This document shows, piece by piece, positions 33,982 through 42,271 of a DNA stretch of 64,000 nt (positions are counted from its first letter, which is position 1; every line of letters starts with the position of its first letter). The stretch comes from Amycolatopsis solani (GTDB lineage: Bacteria; Actinomycetota; Actinomycetes; Mycobacteriales; Pseudonocardiaceae), in contig NZ_JAWQJT010000001.1 of NCBI RefSeq assembly GCF_033441515.1, positions 1,798,001-1,862,000 of the forward strand, given 5' to 3'. Under the pieces are notes generated by a model. The model did no database searches, was not told where the DNA came from, and saw only the letters and a program-made list of their open reading frames with translations. Position numbers and translations under genes: made by a program.

Positions 33982-35244
33982 TCAGCGGTAGAGCAGGTAG
34001 TGGCGGCGTCTGCGGTCGAACTCGGCGAGCTCGGCCCGCCAGGCCCCGGTGACCTCGTCGACGCCTGCCCCGGCGTCGACCATCGTCCGCAGCCGGTCGG
34101 AGCCGGAGAGCTTGTCGATGTAGTTGTCGGGGCGCCACGCGAAGACGTCCGGGTGCAGTGCCTTCGCCGTGACGAGCATGGCGACCGCGGTGCGGATCGC
34201 TTCGAAGGCCCGAGGGTCGCTGACGCTCAGCTGCACGCCACCGCAGGTCTGGTTGACGAACTTGCTGAAGGTGGGCACGAAGTAGACCTCGCGGAACTTC
34301 GCCCCCGGCAGCCGCAGGTCTTCGAGCTTCTCCCGCCAGCGCCAGTCGAGCCCGGGCGCGCCGATGATCTCGAACGGCCGGGTCGTCCCGCGGCCTTCGG
34401 AGAACACCGTGCCCTCGAACATGCCGGTGCCCGGGTAGACGAGCGCGGTGTCCGGGGTCGGCATGTTCGGGCTCGGCAGCACCCAGTTCAGCCCGGTCCG
34501 CGCGAAGAGCGTGTCGCGCTGCCAGCCGCGGACCTGGACGACTTCGAGGTGGTCCAGCTTCACGCCATCGCCGGGCAGGAACTCTTCGGCGAAGAAGCGC
34601 GCTAGCTCGCCGGCGGTCATGCCGTGCTGCTGGACGATCGGCTTCCTGCCGATCCCCGAGGCGAACTTCGGGTCGAGCAGCGGCCCGGCCGCGCGGCCGC
34701 CGATCGGGTTCGGCCGGTCGAGCACGACGAAAGCGGCCTTGACCTGTGCCGCGGCCACCATCGCCGTGTACAGCGACCAGATGTAGGTGTAGAAACGCGC
34801 GCCGACGTCGGCGATGTCGAAGACGACGGTGTCGACGCCCGCCTTGGTGAACAGCGAAGCGAGCTTCGCCGCGTCGACGCCGTACGCGTCGTACACCGGG
34901 ACGCCCGTGCGGGGATCGGTGTAGTCGCCTTCGGAGCCGCCGGCCTGCGCGCTGCCGCGGAAGCCGTGCTCGGGTCCGAAGGCCGCGACCGGTTTGACGC
35001 CGGCCGCGACCATCGAGTCGACGATGTGGTCGCCGTTCAGCAGCACGCCGGTGGGGTTCGACAGCACCCCGAGCTTGCGGCCCGCGAGCGGACGCCAGCC
35101 CTGCGCGGCCAGCTGCTCTGCGCCGGTGAGGACGCGGCCCTTTTCGGTCTGCTCCGGCTCGGCCCCGGCGACGGCCGAGCCGCCCGCGAGGACCGGGACC
35201 GCCAGCGCGCTCGCGCCCAGGAAGTGGCGCCGGTTGAGCGTCAC
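33982..35244 (-). CDS. namZ: NamZ-type exo-beta-N-acetylmuramidase (DUF1343)
   Basis: The 420-residue protein has a Tat-type signal (RRHFLGASALAVPVLAGG) and the DUF1343 domain with LGVLSNPTGVL, AFGPEHGFRG (about residues 88-97), YDAYG, VVFDIADVGARFYTYIWS (about 138-155) and a C-terminal PTFSKFVNQTCGGVQLSV. In Bacillus subtilis this family releases MurNAc from the non-reducing end of peptidoglycan. GTG 35244 overlaps the nagZ stop (GTGA), so translation is coupled. It lies 11 bp upstream of the AmiE-like gene. Confidence 0.85.
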   Translation of the reverse strand: MTLNRRHFLGASALAVPVLAGGSAVAGAEPEQTEKGRVLTGAEQLAAQGWRPLAGRKLGVLSNPTGVLLNGDHIVDSMVAAGVKPVAAFGPEHGFRGSAQAGGSEGDYTDPRTGVPVYDAYGVDAAKLASLFTKAGVDTVVFDIADVGARFYTYIWSLYTAMVAAAQVKAAFVVLDRPNPIGGRAAGPLLDPKFASGIGRKPIVQQHGMTAGELARFFAEEFLPGDGVKLDHLEVVQVRGWQRDTLFARTGLNWVLPSPNMPTPDTALVYPGTGMFEGTVFSEGRGTTRPFEIIGAPGLDWRWREKLEDLRLPGAKFREVYFVPTFSKFVNQTCGGVQLSVSDPRAFEAIRTAVAMLVTAKALHPDVFAWRPDNYIDKLSGSDRLRTMVDAGAGVDEVTGAWRAELAEFDRRRRHYLLYR

Positions 35245-37031
35245 CAGGTCAGCCCGTGGCCGAACGGGTACTTGACGGTGCCCAGGTCGGCGCCCGCCGG
35301 GATGTCGACCGGCAGCTTCCCGACCGGCTTCGTCTCGCCGAGCACCACCTTGGCCAGCGCCTCCAGCGTCGGCGTGATGTAGCCGTAGGTGGCCAGCCAC
35401 GTCTTGACGGTGCTCGGGTAGCCGGCGTCGTAGGGGATCTGCGCGGCGACCGCGACGACCGACTTCCCGGTGGCCTGGAGGGCGTCGAGCAGCTTGGTCT
35501 GCCGGGGGAAGGCGGCGATGTTGTTGGTCAGCACGACGACCAGATCGGTGTTCTGGGCGTTCGCGACGGCCTGCGCGATCTGCGCGTCCGTCGGGGCCTG
35601 ACCGGTCTGGTAAGCGGTCGCGGCCGTGCCGTGCGCGGTCAGCTTCTGGGCGAGGGTCGTCGTCGTGGAGACACCCCAGCCGGTGACGAGCGCGGTCGCG
35701 GGCTTCTGCTTCAGCGGCAGCAGGCCGGCGTCGTTCGCGACGGCCGTGATGCCGCGGTCGGCGATGTCCTGGGCCGTCTTCAGGCTGGCGGGGACGCCGA
35801 CGGTCTTCATCACGCGGTTCGCGTCGACGAACGGCGAGAACAGGATGCCGCGCTTGAACTTCAGCTTCAGCACGCGCAGCACGCTCTGGTCGATCCGCTG
35901 CATGGGGATGTCACCGGTCTTCACGGCGGTGAGCACCGAGTTGATGGCCAGCTCGAGGTGCACCGGCATGAGCAGCTGGTCGATGCCCGCCTTGAGCGCG
36001 AGCACCGGGATCTCGGCGTCGCTGTGCAGCTGGCGCACGCCCTGCATCTCGAGGGCGTCGGTGACGACGACGCCGTTGTACCCGAGCTCGTTCCGCAGCT
36101 TGCCGGTGATGATCGGCTTCGACAGCGTCGCGGGTTCGAGCGACGGGTCGAGGCTGGGGAACTGGATGTGCGCGCTCATGATCGAGTCGACGCCGGCCGC
36201 GATCGCGGCCTTGAACGGCGGCACGTCGGTGGCCCGCCACTGCGCCTCGGTGCTGTCGATCCGCGGCAGGCCGGTGTGGCTGTCGGTCGGCGCGGCCCCG
36301 TGCCCGGGGAAGTGCTTGGCGGTCGCGGCCACGGACTTCTGGAAGCCCTTGAGCTCGGCGGTGACGAAGTCACTGGCCAGGCCGGGCTGGCCGGCGAAGG
36401 ACCGCACGCCGATGACCGGGTTGGCGGGGTTCGAGTTGACGTCCGAATCGGGCGCGAAGTCCTGGTTGATCCCGACCGCGCGCAGTTCCTGCCCGAGGAT
36501 CGTGGCGGCCTGCGTCGCCCGGCCCGTGTCCCGCCCGGCGGAGATGGCCATGGCGTTCGGGAACTCGGTGGCGGGCGCGCCCATCCGCGTGACGGTGCCG
36601 CCTTCCTGGTCGGCGGCGACCTGCAACGGGATGTGCGCCCCGCTGGTGATGGCGGCCTTCTGCAGCCCGTTCGACAGCTTCGCGACCTGGACCGGGTCGT
36701 CGAAGTTGTCGCGCGTGTCGTTGTTGAAGTAGATGACACCGCCCAGGTGGTACTTCCGGACCACCTGCGCCGGGGTGTCGACGCCGAAGTCGGTCTGGTT
36801 CTTCGGGTTCACCTCGTCGGCCGTCTTGCCGTTCACCCAGGTGATGAACAGCTGCCCGACCTTTTCCTCCAAGCTCAGCCCCCGCAGCGCCTGCGTGGCG
36901 GCGGCCTCCGCCTGCGCGTCGACGCTCATGCGCGGTGCGCTCGCCGCGGTCGCGACACCCACACCGGTGAACGCGAGCACCCCCGCGACGGGCAGGGCGA
37001 GCGCATGGAACCTCCGATTTCGGGTCGTCAC
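35241..37031 (-). CDS. nagZ: NagZ-like beta-N-acetylglucosaminidase, secreted
   Basis: The 596-residue protein begins with a signal peptide (RRFHALALPVAGVLAFTGVGVATAASA) and contains a GH3 domain with AADQEGGTVTRM (about 153), the catalytic loop KHFPGHGAAPTDSHTGLP (Asp-His dyad region) and the nucleophile Asp in GVVVTDALEMQGV. The C-terminal half is an additional alpha/beta domain, as in the two-domain B. subtilis NagZ. It removes GlcNAc from peptidoglycan fragments outside the cell. It is the first gene of the nagZ-namZ-amiE-like operon; GGGAGG lies before GTG 37031. Confidence 0.88.
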   Translation of the reverse strand: MTTRNRRFHALALPVAGVLAFTGVGVATAASAPRMSVDAQAEAAATQALRGLSLEEKVGQLFITWVNGKTADEVNPKNQTDFGVDTPAQVVRKYHLGGVIYFNNDTRDNFDDPVQVAKLSNGLQKAAITSGAHIPLQVAADQEGGTVTRMGAPATEFPNAMAISAGRDTGRATQAATILGQELRAVGINQDFAPDSDVNSNPANPVIGVRSFAGQPGLASDFVTAELKGFQKSVAATAKHFPGHGAAPTDSHTGLPRIDSTEAQWRATDVPPFKAAIAAGVDSIMSAHIQFPSLDPSLEPATLSKPIITGKLRNELGYNGVVVTDALEMQGVRQLHSDAEIPVLALKAGIDQLLMPVHLELAINSVLTAVKTGDIPMQRIDQSVLRVLKLKFKRGILFSPFVDANRVMKTVGVPASLKTAQDIADRGITAVANDAGLLPLKQKPATALVTGWGVSTTTTLAQKLTAHGTAATAYQTGQAPTDAQIAQAVANAQNTDLVVVLTNNIAAFPRQTKLLDALQATGKSVVAVAAQIPYDAGYPSTVKTWLATYGYITPTLEALAKVVLGETKPVGKLPVDIPAGADLGTVKYPFGHGLTW

Positions 37032-37643
37032 GACCAGCCTCCCAGAAAGTTGCGGACGCCTGGCGGACGTGAGAAGTCCACTCGGAGGCGCCAGTATCGG
37101 GAAGCTACTCACCGAATCCGGCGATGTCCATCGACCGACCGCACCAACGGCCGACTTCGTACCCGGATTGGTAGGAAATTCGCCGTTCGCAACGTGCACG
37201 CAGGTCCGAACGGGTGGCGGAGACCCCAGGGCATAAGACGAGGCGGCGCCCGTGGCCGAGGGCCACGGGCGCCGCCTGCAAGCGCGAACTTCTCGGGCGA
37301 CCAAGCGTGCAACTCTGGTCGTACCTACATGGACTCGGCGTGTGGCGTCCCACTACGCAGTCCCTAGACGACGAGCCTCCCGCGGCGCGCTGCGCGTGGG
37401 TACCCGGAGTCCGCGCACGGAGGTTTGCCGGGGTGGAACAGGCTTCTCTTCTACCTGTTCCCTGGCCGACCGAACGTCCGCACCTACTTTCTACGCCGTG
37501 AGCCCGGTCACTTCAAGTGCGCGGATGGGTGCACCGGTACAGAGGCTGGATCGGGTGACACGGGCACCCTGCGCGACGGACAATTCGGGGCTGGGCCAAG
37601 CAAAGTCCAGGTCGTGCGGCCGTGTGGGTGGCGGGACGGAGGA
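37032..37643. other. Intergenic region with perfect hairpin
   Basis: No gene is called here; short open frames have poor coding character. It carries a perfect 17-bp hairpin (37241-37277) and a smaller GGAACAGG/CCTGTTCC inverted repeat (37435-37461), as well as the nagZ promoter region. No tRNA, rRNA or known riboswitch could be recognised. Confidence 0.5.
37241..37277. terminator. Perfect 17-bp hairpin
   Basis: AGGCGGCGCCCGTGGCC (37241-37257) and GGCCACGGGCGCCGCCT (37261-37277) form a perfect stem with a 3-nt GAG loop. It has no T run on either side, so it may end an RNA or be a structural repeat element. It lies between nagZ and the HAD gene, both on the minus strand. Confidence 0.5.
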
Positions 37644-38474
37644 TTATCGGGACCGACGGCGACGGCTGAGGCCGTACCAGGTCGCTCCGGCGGCCACCGC
37701 GCCGACGCCGAGGGCCACGATTCCCGCCGATCGGGTGGGGATCCGGGTGCGCAGCGACATCGGCCGGTCGAACGCCAGGATCGGCCAGCCGCGGTCGAGC
37801 GCCTCGCGCCGCAGGAGCTTGTCCGGGTTCACCGCGTGCGGGTGCCCGACCACCTCGAGCAGCGGGATGTCGGTGCTCGAGTCGGTGTAGGCGAAGCACT
37901 CGGCGAGGTCGTAACCGTGCGTCGCGGCGAGCTGCTTGGCGGCGACGGCCTTGTTGGCGCCGTAGCAGTAGAAGTCGACTTCGCCGGAGTAGCGGCCGTC
38001 GACGATCTGCATCCGCGTCGCGACGCTGCGGGTCGCTCCGAGCATTTCGGCGACGGGCGCGACGACCTCCTCGCCGGTCGCCGAAAGCACGATCACGTCG
38101 TGCCCGTCCGCGCGGTGGCGCGCGATCAGTTCCGCCGCTTCCGCGTAGACGAGCGGGTCGACGACGTCGTGCAGGGTTTCGCGGACGATCGCCGAAACCT
38201 GGGCGACGTCCCAGCCCGCGCACAGCGCGGAAACCTCGGCGCGCAACCGCTCGGTTTTGTTTTCGTCGGCGCCGGCGAGCGAAAACACCAGCTGCGCGTA
38301 GGCGCTTCGCAACGCGGCGCGACGGTTGATCAAACCCTCCCTCAGCAAGGGTTTGCTGAACGCCAGCGCGCTCGACGAAGCGATGATCGTCTTGTCCAGG
38401 TCGAAGAACGCGGCGACCGCGTGCTCCGGGCCCGGGTTCCGGATGCGCGACGGCGCACTGCTCGGTTCGGCCAC
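37644..38474 (-). CDS. HAD-family phosphatase with C-terminal membrane anchor
   Basis: The 276-residue protein has HAD motif I FFDLDKTI (about residues 23-30), motif II VIVLSATGEEVV and motif III/IV region AKQLAATHGYDLAECFAYTDSSTDIPLLEVVG. It is in the HAD-IB subgroup with SerB-like fold (Rv3661). A C-terminal hydrophobic segment, IVALGVGAVAAGATWYGL, is followed by basic residues, so it may be membrane-anchored with the catalytic domain in the cytoplasm. The substrate is not known. GTG 38474 is used, but no clear ribosome binding site is visible. Confidence 0.8.
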   Translation of the reverse strand: MAEPSSAPSRIRNPGPEHAVAAFFDLDKTIIASSSALAFSKPLLREGLINRRAALRSAYAQLVFSLAGADENKTERLRAEVSALCAGWDVAQVSAIVRETLHDVVDPLVYAEAAELIARHRADGHDVIVLSATGEEVVAPVAEMLGATRSVATRMQIVDGRYSGEVDFYCYGANKAVAAKQLAATHGYDLAECFAYTDSSTDIPLLEVVGHPHAVNPDKLLRREALDRGWPILAFDRPMSLRTRIPTRSAGIVALGVGAVAAGATWYGLSRRRRSR

Positions 38475-38631
38475 GTCCCCAGGATAAGAGCTTGATCGCG
38501 GCGCGTCCCGTTGATCCACCACGGGCGCGCCGCACCGCCGGAAATTCCATGACAGGAAGGCACTTCCGGCGCACCGTGCCGTTACCGAACTGTGTGCCTC
38601 GTCCGGCGCGCGAACCGGCACCCGCCGGAGT

Positions 38632-38740
38632 TACAGTGAGGGAGCCCGGTGTCCAACCGGGCCGGTTCAGTCCGACCCCCCGGGGCTGAACCCACGGCGG
38701 CCCCCGTCCCTCCCCCCTGGCGGGGGCCGCCCTCTTACCT
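38632..38740 (+). ncRNA. 6C RNA
   Basis: Two adjacent hairpins each carry six consecutive C in the loop: GGTTCAG/CTGAACC (38664-38670 with 38686-38692) and GGCGGCCCCCG/CGGGGGCCGCC (38696-38706 with 38721-38731), followed by a CTCTT tract. This is the defining architecture of the actinobacterial 6C RNA, known as B11 in M. tuberculosis and located between the same two genes, HAD phosphatase and ssd. TACAGT (38632-38637) is a possible -10 and transcription would start near 38644. A third small stem CCCGGTGTCCAACCGGG precedes them. Confidence 0.85.
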
Positions 38741-38902
38741 TCCGCTTACCTTCGCCGGTTTCTTTTGACTGCGCGGCCTTTTGGCCGGATCGCTGTCTGC
38801 GGCGGTTCGCGCGGGTTTCCGCCGCACGTGCGTCGCGGGTGGGCGCGATCCTGCCACAGCCCACCGACAAAACCGGTTCGCGAGCCGGTCCCGCGGCGGA
38901 AG

Positions 38903-38929
38903 TTGTCCACAGCACCCGGGTTGTCCACA
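38903..38929 (+). promoter_or_regulatory. Two DnaA boxes upstream of ssd-tad operon
   Basis: TTGTCCACA occurs exactly at 38903-38911 and 38921-38929, in the same orientation with an 18-bp period. This is the consensus actinobacterial DnaA box. They lie about 95-120 bp upstream of the ssd start. No other exact copy was found in the window by eye. Confidence 0.7.
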
Positions 38930-39023
38930 GCTCGCCGCCCGACCCGTTGTGCCCCCGTGCCCCCGCCCGCGACGGTGGAAGCCGGGCCACCCACGGCCCG
39001 CACCGAAGACGGGGGAGGAACCC

Positions 39024-40097
39024 ATGACGGGGGAACGACCGCTGGTGGTCGCCGCGGACGAAACCGTGCTCGACGAGATTCTGCGCGTGGCCGCGGTGGC
39101 GGGCTGCGAGCTGGACCGGGCACCGGACCTGACCGCGGCGCACGGTCACTGGGCCCGCGCGCCCTTGGTGGTCCTCGACGAAGAAGCCGTGCGGCTGCCA
39201 CCGGCCCTGCCCCGGCGCGGCGGGATCCTCCTGGTCTGCAAGGGCAGCCCGGGCCCGGAGACGTGGCAGCACGCGTTCCGCGGCGGCGTCGAGCGAGTGA
39301 TCTCGTTGCCGGACGAGGAGACCGAGCTGGCCGGCGCGTTCGCCGACGTCGTCGAGACGAGGGCGGAGGAACCCGGCCTGGTCCTCGGCGTGATCGGCGG
39401 CCGAGGCGGCGCGGGCGCGTCCGTCTTCGCGGCGATGCTGGCACTGGCGGCCGACCGGGAACCCGGCGGCGCCCTGCTGGTGGACTGCGACCCACTGGGT
39501 GGTGGCCTGGATGTGTTGCTCGGCTTGGAAAAGGCCCCGGGCCCCCGCTGGTCGGACGTGCGACTGACCGGCCGCGTCTCGTTGCCGTCCCTGGCCGCAA
39601 CCCTCCCACGCAGAAGGCACCGGGGTGGCGGATTGCCGGTGCTGGCGTGCGGCCCCGAGGGCGAAGGCCCCTCGGTCGAATCGTTGTCGGCGGTCCTGTC
39701 CGCGGGCCGCCGCTCCGGCCGCACGGTGGTCTGCGACCTCCCCCGCACCCTCACCGACGCAGCCGCGGAAGCGGTGGCGGTCGCCGACCTGGTGGTGCTG
39801 GTGGTCCCGGTCGAACTCCGCGCCTGCATGGCGGCGAAGCAGGTCCTGCGCCGCCTGTCGGAACTGACGGCCCGAACCGGCGTCGTCGCATGTGGACGTT
39901 CAAGAGCCGAAGCCCCCCAAGCCCACGCGGCCGGCCTACTGGGCCCGCCGCTGCTGGCCTCGATGCCCCCGGAACGCGGCCTCCCGGCAGCAGTCGAGCG
40001 AGGCGAGTTCCCCGCCAAATCAACGGGCCCAGTAGCCAAAGCAGCAGCCCGCGTACTGACCACAGCCCGCCGCGAAGCCCGGGCGGCCACCCGATGA
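39024..40097 (+). CDS. ssd: Septum-site determining protein Ssd (MinD/CpaE-like ATPase)
   Basis: The 357-residue protein has an N-terminal receiver-like segment (residues about 5-115) and a MinD/ParA-type ATPase domain with the P-loop VIGGRGGAGASVFAAML (about 121-137), in which the Lys of Walker A is absent, as in M. tuberculosis Ssd (Rv3660c). The switch II-like LVDCDPLGGGLDVLLGLE and a VVLVVPVELRACMAAKQVL segment follow. It is the first gene of the tad operon; Ssd-type proteins modulate septum formation or pilus placement. A strong GGGGGAGG lies before ATG 39024. Confidence 0.85.
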   Translation: MTGERPLVVAADETVLDEILRVAAVAGCELDRAPDLTAAHGHWARAPLVVLDEEAVRLPPALPRRGGILLVCKGSPGPETWQHAFRGGVERVISLPDEETELAGAFADVVETRAEEPGLVLGVIGGRGGAGASVFAAMLALAADREPGGALLVDCDPLGGGLDVLLGLEKAPGPRWSDVRLTGRVSLPSLAATLPRRRHRGGGLPVLACGPEGEGPSVESLSAVLSAGRRSGRTVVCDLPRTLTDAAAEAVAVADLVVLVVPVELRACMAAKQVLRRLSELTARTGVVACGRSRAEAPQAHAAGLLGPPLLASMPPERGLPAAVERGEFPAKSTGPVAKAAARVLTTARREARAATR

Positions 40098-40333
40098 CCA
40101 CCCCGACAAGAGTGGGCGACCTCTTCCTCCCCACCCTCCTGACCTTGGCCACCCGCGGCCCGACAAGCACAAAGAATTTCCTGTCCCTACTACCCATCCA
40201 GCCACGGCCAACCACCCACACCACAACCGACGCGACCCCACCGGAAACCACCGCGGCCCCACCACCGCCCGGCACCCGCGTCACAGCCCAAACCACCCCA
40301 GCCAACCTCCCGACCAAGGCGGCGCGCCCATGA
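40094..40333 (+). CDS. Small Thr/Pro-rich protein in tad operon, unrecognised
   Basis: A 79-residue protein is encoded exactly between ssd and tadA; the ATG overlaps the ssd stop by ATGA and its own TGA overlaps the tadA ATG. It starts MTTPTRVGDLFLPTLLTLATRG and becomes rich in Thr and Pro without a signal peptide or transmembrane segment. Codons ending in A are more frequent than in neighbours. The double ATGA coupling strongly suggests a real cistron rather than a spacer, but no known family is recognised and its function is unknown. Confidence 0.6.
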   Translation: MTTPTRVGDLFLPTLLTLATRGPTSTKNFLSLLPIQPRPTTHTTTDATPPETTAAPPPPGTRVTAQTTPANLPTKAARP

Positions 40334-41481
40334 CAACCGACTTCGTCGACCGCGTCCGCAACCGCCTCGCCGGCGACCGCCGCCAGGCCGACCCGGTCGC
40401 CGTCGCCACCGCCGTCCGCGCCGAAGCCGGCGGCGCGCTCGGCCACAACGCCGTCCTCGACGCGGCCCGCCAAGCCCGCGACGAATTCATCGGCGCCGGC
40501 CCGCTGGTCCCGCTCCTCGAAGACCCGGCAACCACGGACGTACTCGTGACGGGCCCGAGCGAAGTCTGGACCGACGGCCCCGCCGGTCTCACCCGCACCA
40601 CCGTCACCTTCACCAACGAAGAAGCCGTCCGCCGCCTGGCCCAGCGCCTCGCCCTCGCGGCAGGCCGCCGCCTCGACGACGCACAGCCCTATGTGGACGG
40701 CTGGCTCCCCGGCTCCGGCCCGCACGGCCGCATCCGCGTCCACGCCGTCCTCCCCCCGATCGCTGCGGCCGGCACCTGCCTGTCCCTCCGCGTCCTCCGC
40801 CCGGCCACGCACGACCTCGCCGCACTCCGCGAACTCGGCGCGTTCGACGCCGAAGGCGCGAAGCTGCTGCAGACCGTCGTCTCACGGCGGATGGCGTTCC
40901 TCGTCACCGGAGGCACGGGCGCGGGCAAGACCACGCTCCTCGCCGCGCTGCTCGGCGCGGTCGACCCGGGCGAGCGGATCGTCTGCGTCGAGGACGCCGG
41001 CGAACTACAACCCGCGCACCCCCAGTTCGTCAGCCTCGTCGCCCGTCCGGCCAATGTGGAGGGTGTGGGCACGGTCGGCCTGCCCGAGCTCGTGCGCCAG
41101 GCGCTGCGCATGCGCCCCGACCGGCTGGTGGTCGGCGAGGTCCGCGGCGCCGAGGTCGGCGCGTTGCTCACCGCGCTCAACACGGGCCACGACGGCGGCG
41201 CCTGCACCGTCCACGCGAACTCCCCGGCGGAGGTGCCGGCCCGCATCGAGGCACTGGCCGCGCTGGGCGGTCTCCGCCGCGACGCCGTGCACAGCCAGCT
41301 GGTCGCGGCGATCCGCGTGGTCCTGCACATGCGACGCGAGCAGGGCGGCCGCCGCCGTCTCGCCGAGGTCGGCGTGCTCCGCGCCGAACACGGCCGGGCC
41401 CGGGTGGTGCCGGTGTGGCGGGCCGGCCGCTGGACGATCGACCGCCACCTGTTCACGGCCTCGGGGGCGATCGCGTGCTGA
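40330..41481 (+). CDS. tadA: TadA/VirB11-like secretion ATPase
   Basis: The 383-residue ATPase has the Walker A GGTGAGKTTLLAALL (about residues 194-208), Walker B-like DRLVVGEVRGAEV with the Asp box RPDRLVVGEVRG, and a conserved His box CTVHANSP. It energises assembly of the Flp-type pilus. It matches Rv3659c by position. Its start overlaps the small 79-residue gene, and it is followed after a 31-bp gap by tadB. Confidence 0.92.
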   Translation: MTTDFVDRVRNRLAGDRRQADPVAVATAVRAEAGGALGHNAVLDAARQARDEFIGAGPLVPLLEDPATTDVLVTGPSEVWTDGPAGLTRTTVTFTNEEAVRRLAQRLALAAGRRLDDAQPYVDGWLPGSGPHGRIRVHAVLPPIAAAGTCLSLRVLRPATHDLAALRELGAFDAEGAKLLQTVVSRRMAFLVTGGTGAGKTTLLAALLGAVDPGERIVCVEDAGELQPAHPQFVSLVARPANVEGVGTVGLPELVRQALRMRPDRLVVGEVRGAEVGALLTALNTGHDGGACTVHANSPAEVPARIEALAALGGLRRDAVHSQLVAAIRVVLHMRREQGGRRRLAEVGVLRAEHGRARVVPVWRAGRWTIDRHLFTASGAIAC

Positions 41482-41512
41482 AGGCTTTCCGGTGCGAGCG
41501 AAGGAGACGCCG

Positions 41513-42271
41513 GTGATCACGGCGTGGTTCCCGCTGTGCGTCGGCGCGGCGCTCGCGTGCTGGCCCGCGCCACCGAACCGGCTCCAAGCCGCAGTCGAGC
41601 CACCCACGACGCTCCGCGTTCCCGACGTGTGGCGCGTCGCCCGCTGGCTGCTTCCCGCGGCGTTCGTGGGGCTGCTGGCCGGCGTCGCCGGCGCGATCGC
41701 CGCCGGCGTCCTGACGCTGGCATGGCGCCAGGAGTGGCGAGCCCACCGGCGCGCCACGGCCGAACTCGCGATGGCCGCGCACACCGCGACCGCCTTGCGG
41801 ACGATGGTGGCCGAGCTGCGCTCCGGCGCCCACCCCGTGACTGCGGCGGAAGCGGCCGCGGACGTCGTCCCGGCGCTGGCAAACGACCTCCGCACGCTGG
41901 CGACGGCAGCCCGGCTCGACAGTGAACTGCGCGCACCGGCCCTGCCAGAACTGGCGGCGGCCTGGACGTTGGGCAAGCGCTACGGCCTGCCGATGGCCGA
42001 TGTCCTCGACGCAGCCCGACGCGACGCCGAAGCGAGTCTGGCGTTCGCCCGCCGGATGCGCGCGAAGCTGGCCGGTCCCCGGGCGAGCGCGGCGGTGCTC
42101 ACCGGCCTCCCGGCGCTGTGCCTGCTGCTCGGGCAGGCCATGGGCGCGGCCCCGCTGTCCGTGCTGACCGGGACCACCCCGGGCGGGCTGCTGCTGATCG
42201 CCGGCAGCGTCCTGCTCTGGGCCGGAACGGCGTGGTGCCGCGCGCTGACGGGAAAGGTGCGCATCCGATGA
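41513..42271 (+). CDS. tadB: TadB-like type II secretion F-domain protein
   Basis: The 252-residue protein has N-terminal transmembrane segments (WFPLCVGAALACW and WLLPAAFVGLLAGVAGAIAAGVL), a cytoplasmic helical T2SSF domain with ALRTMVAELRSGAHPVTAAEAAA, and C-terminal membrane segments. It forms part of the inner-membrane platform of the Tad pilus. GTG 41513 follows AAGGAG by six bases; an earlier GTG at 41492 is in frame. It matches Rv3658c. Confidence 0.85.
   Translation: MITAWFPLCVGAALACWPAPPNRLQAAVEPPTTLRVPDVWRVARWLLPAAFVGLLAGVAGAIAAGVLTLAWRQEWRAHRRATAELAMAAHTATALRTMVAELRSGAHPVTAAEAAADVVPALANDLRTLATAARLDSELRAPALPELAAAWTLGKRYGLPMADVLDAARRDAEASLAFARRMRAKLAGPRASAAVLTGLPALCLLLGQAMGAAPLSVLTGTTPGGLLLIAGSVLLWAGTAWCRALTGKVRIR

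Noticed and set aside
37105..37353. Short minus-strand frames in the nagZ upstream region
   Set aside because: They overlap a perfect hairpin and the nagZ promoter, and show no codon bias.
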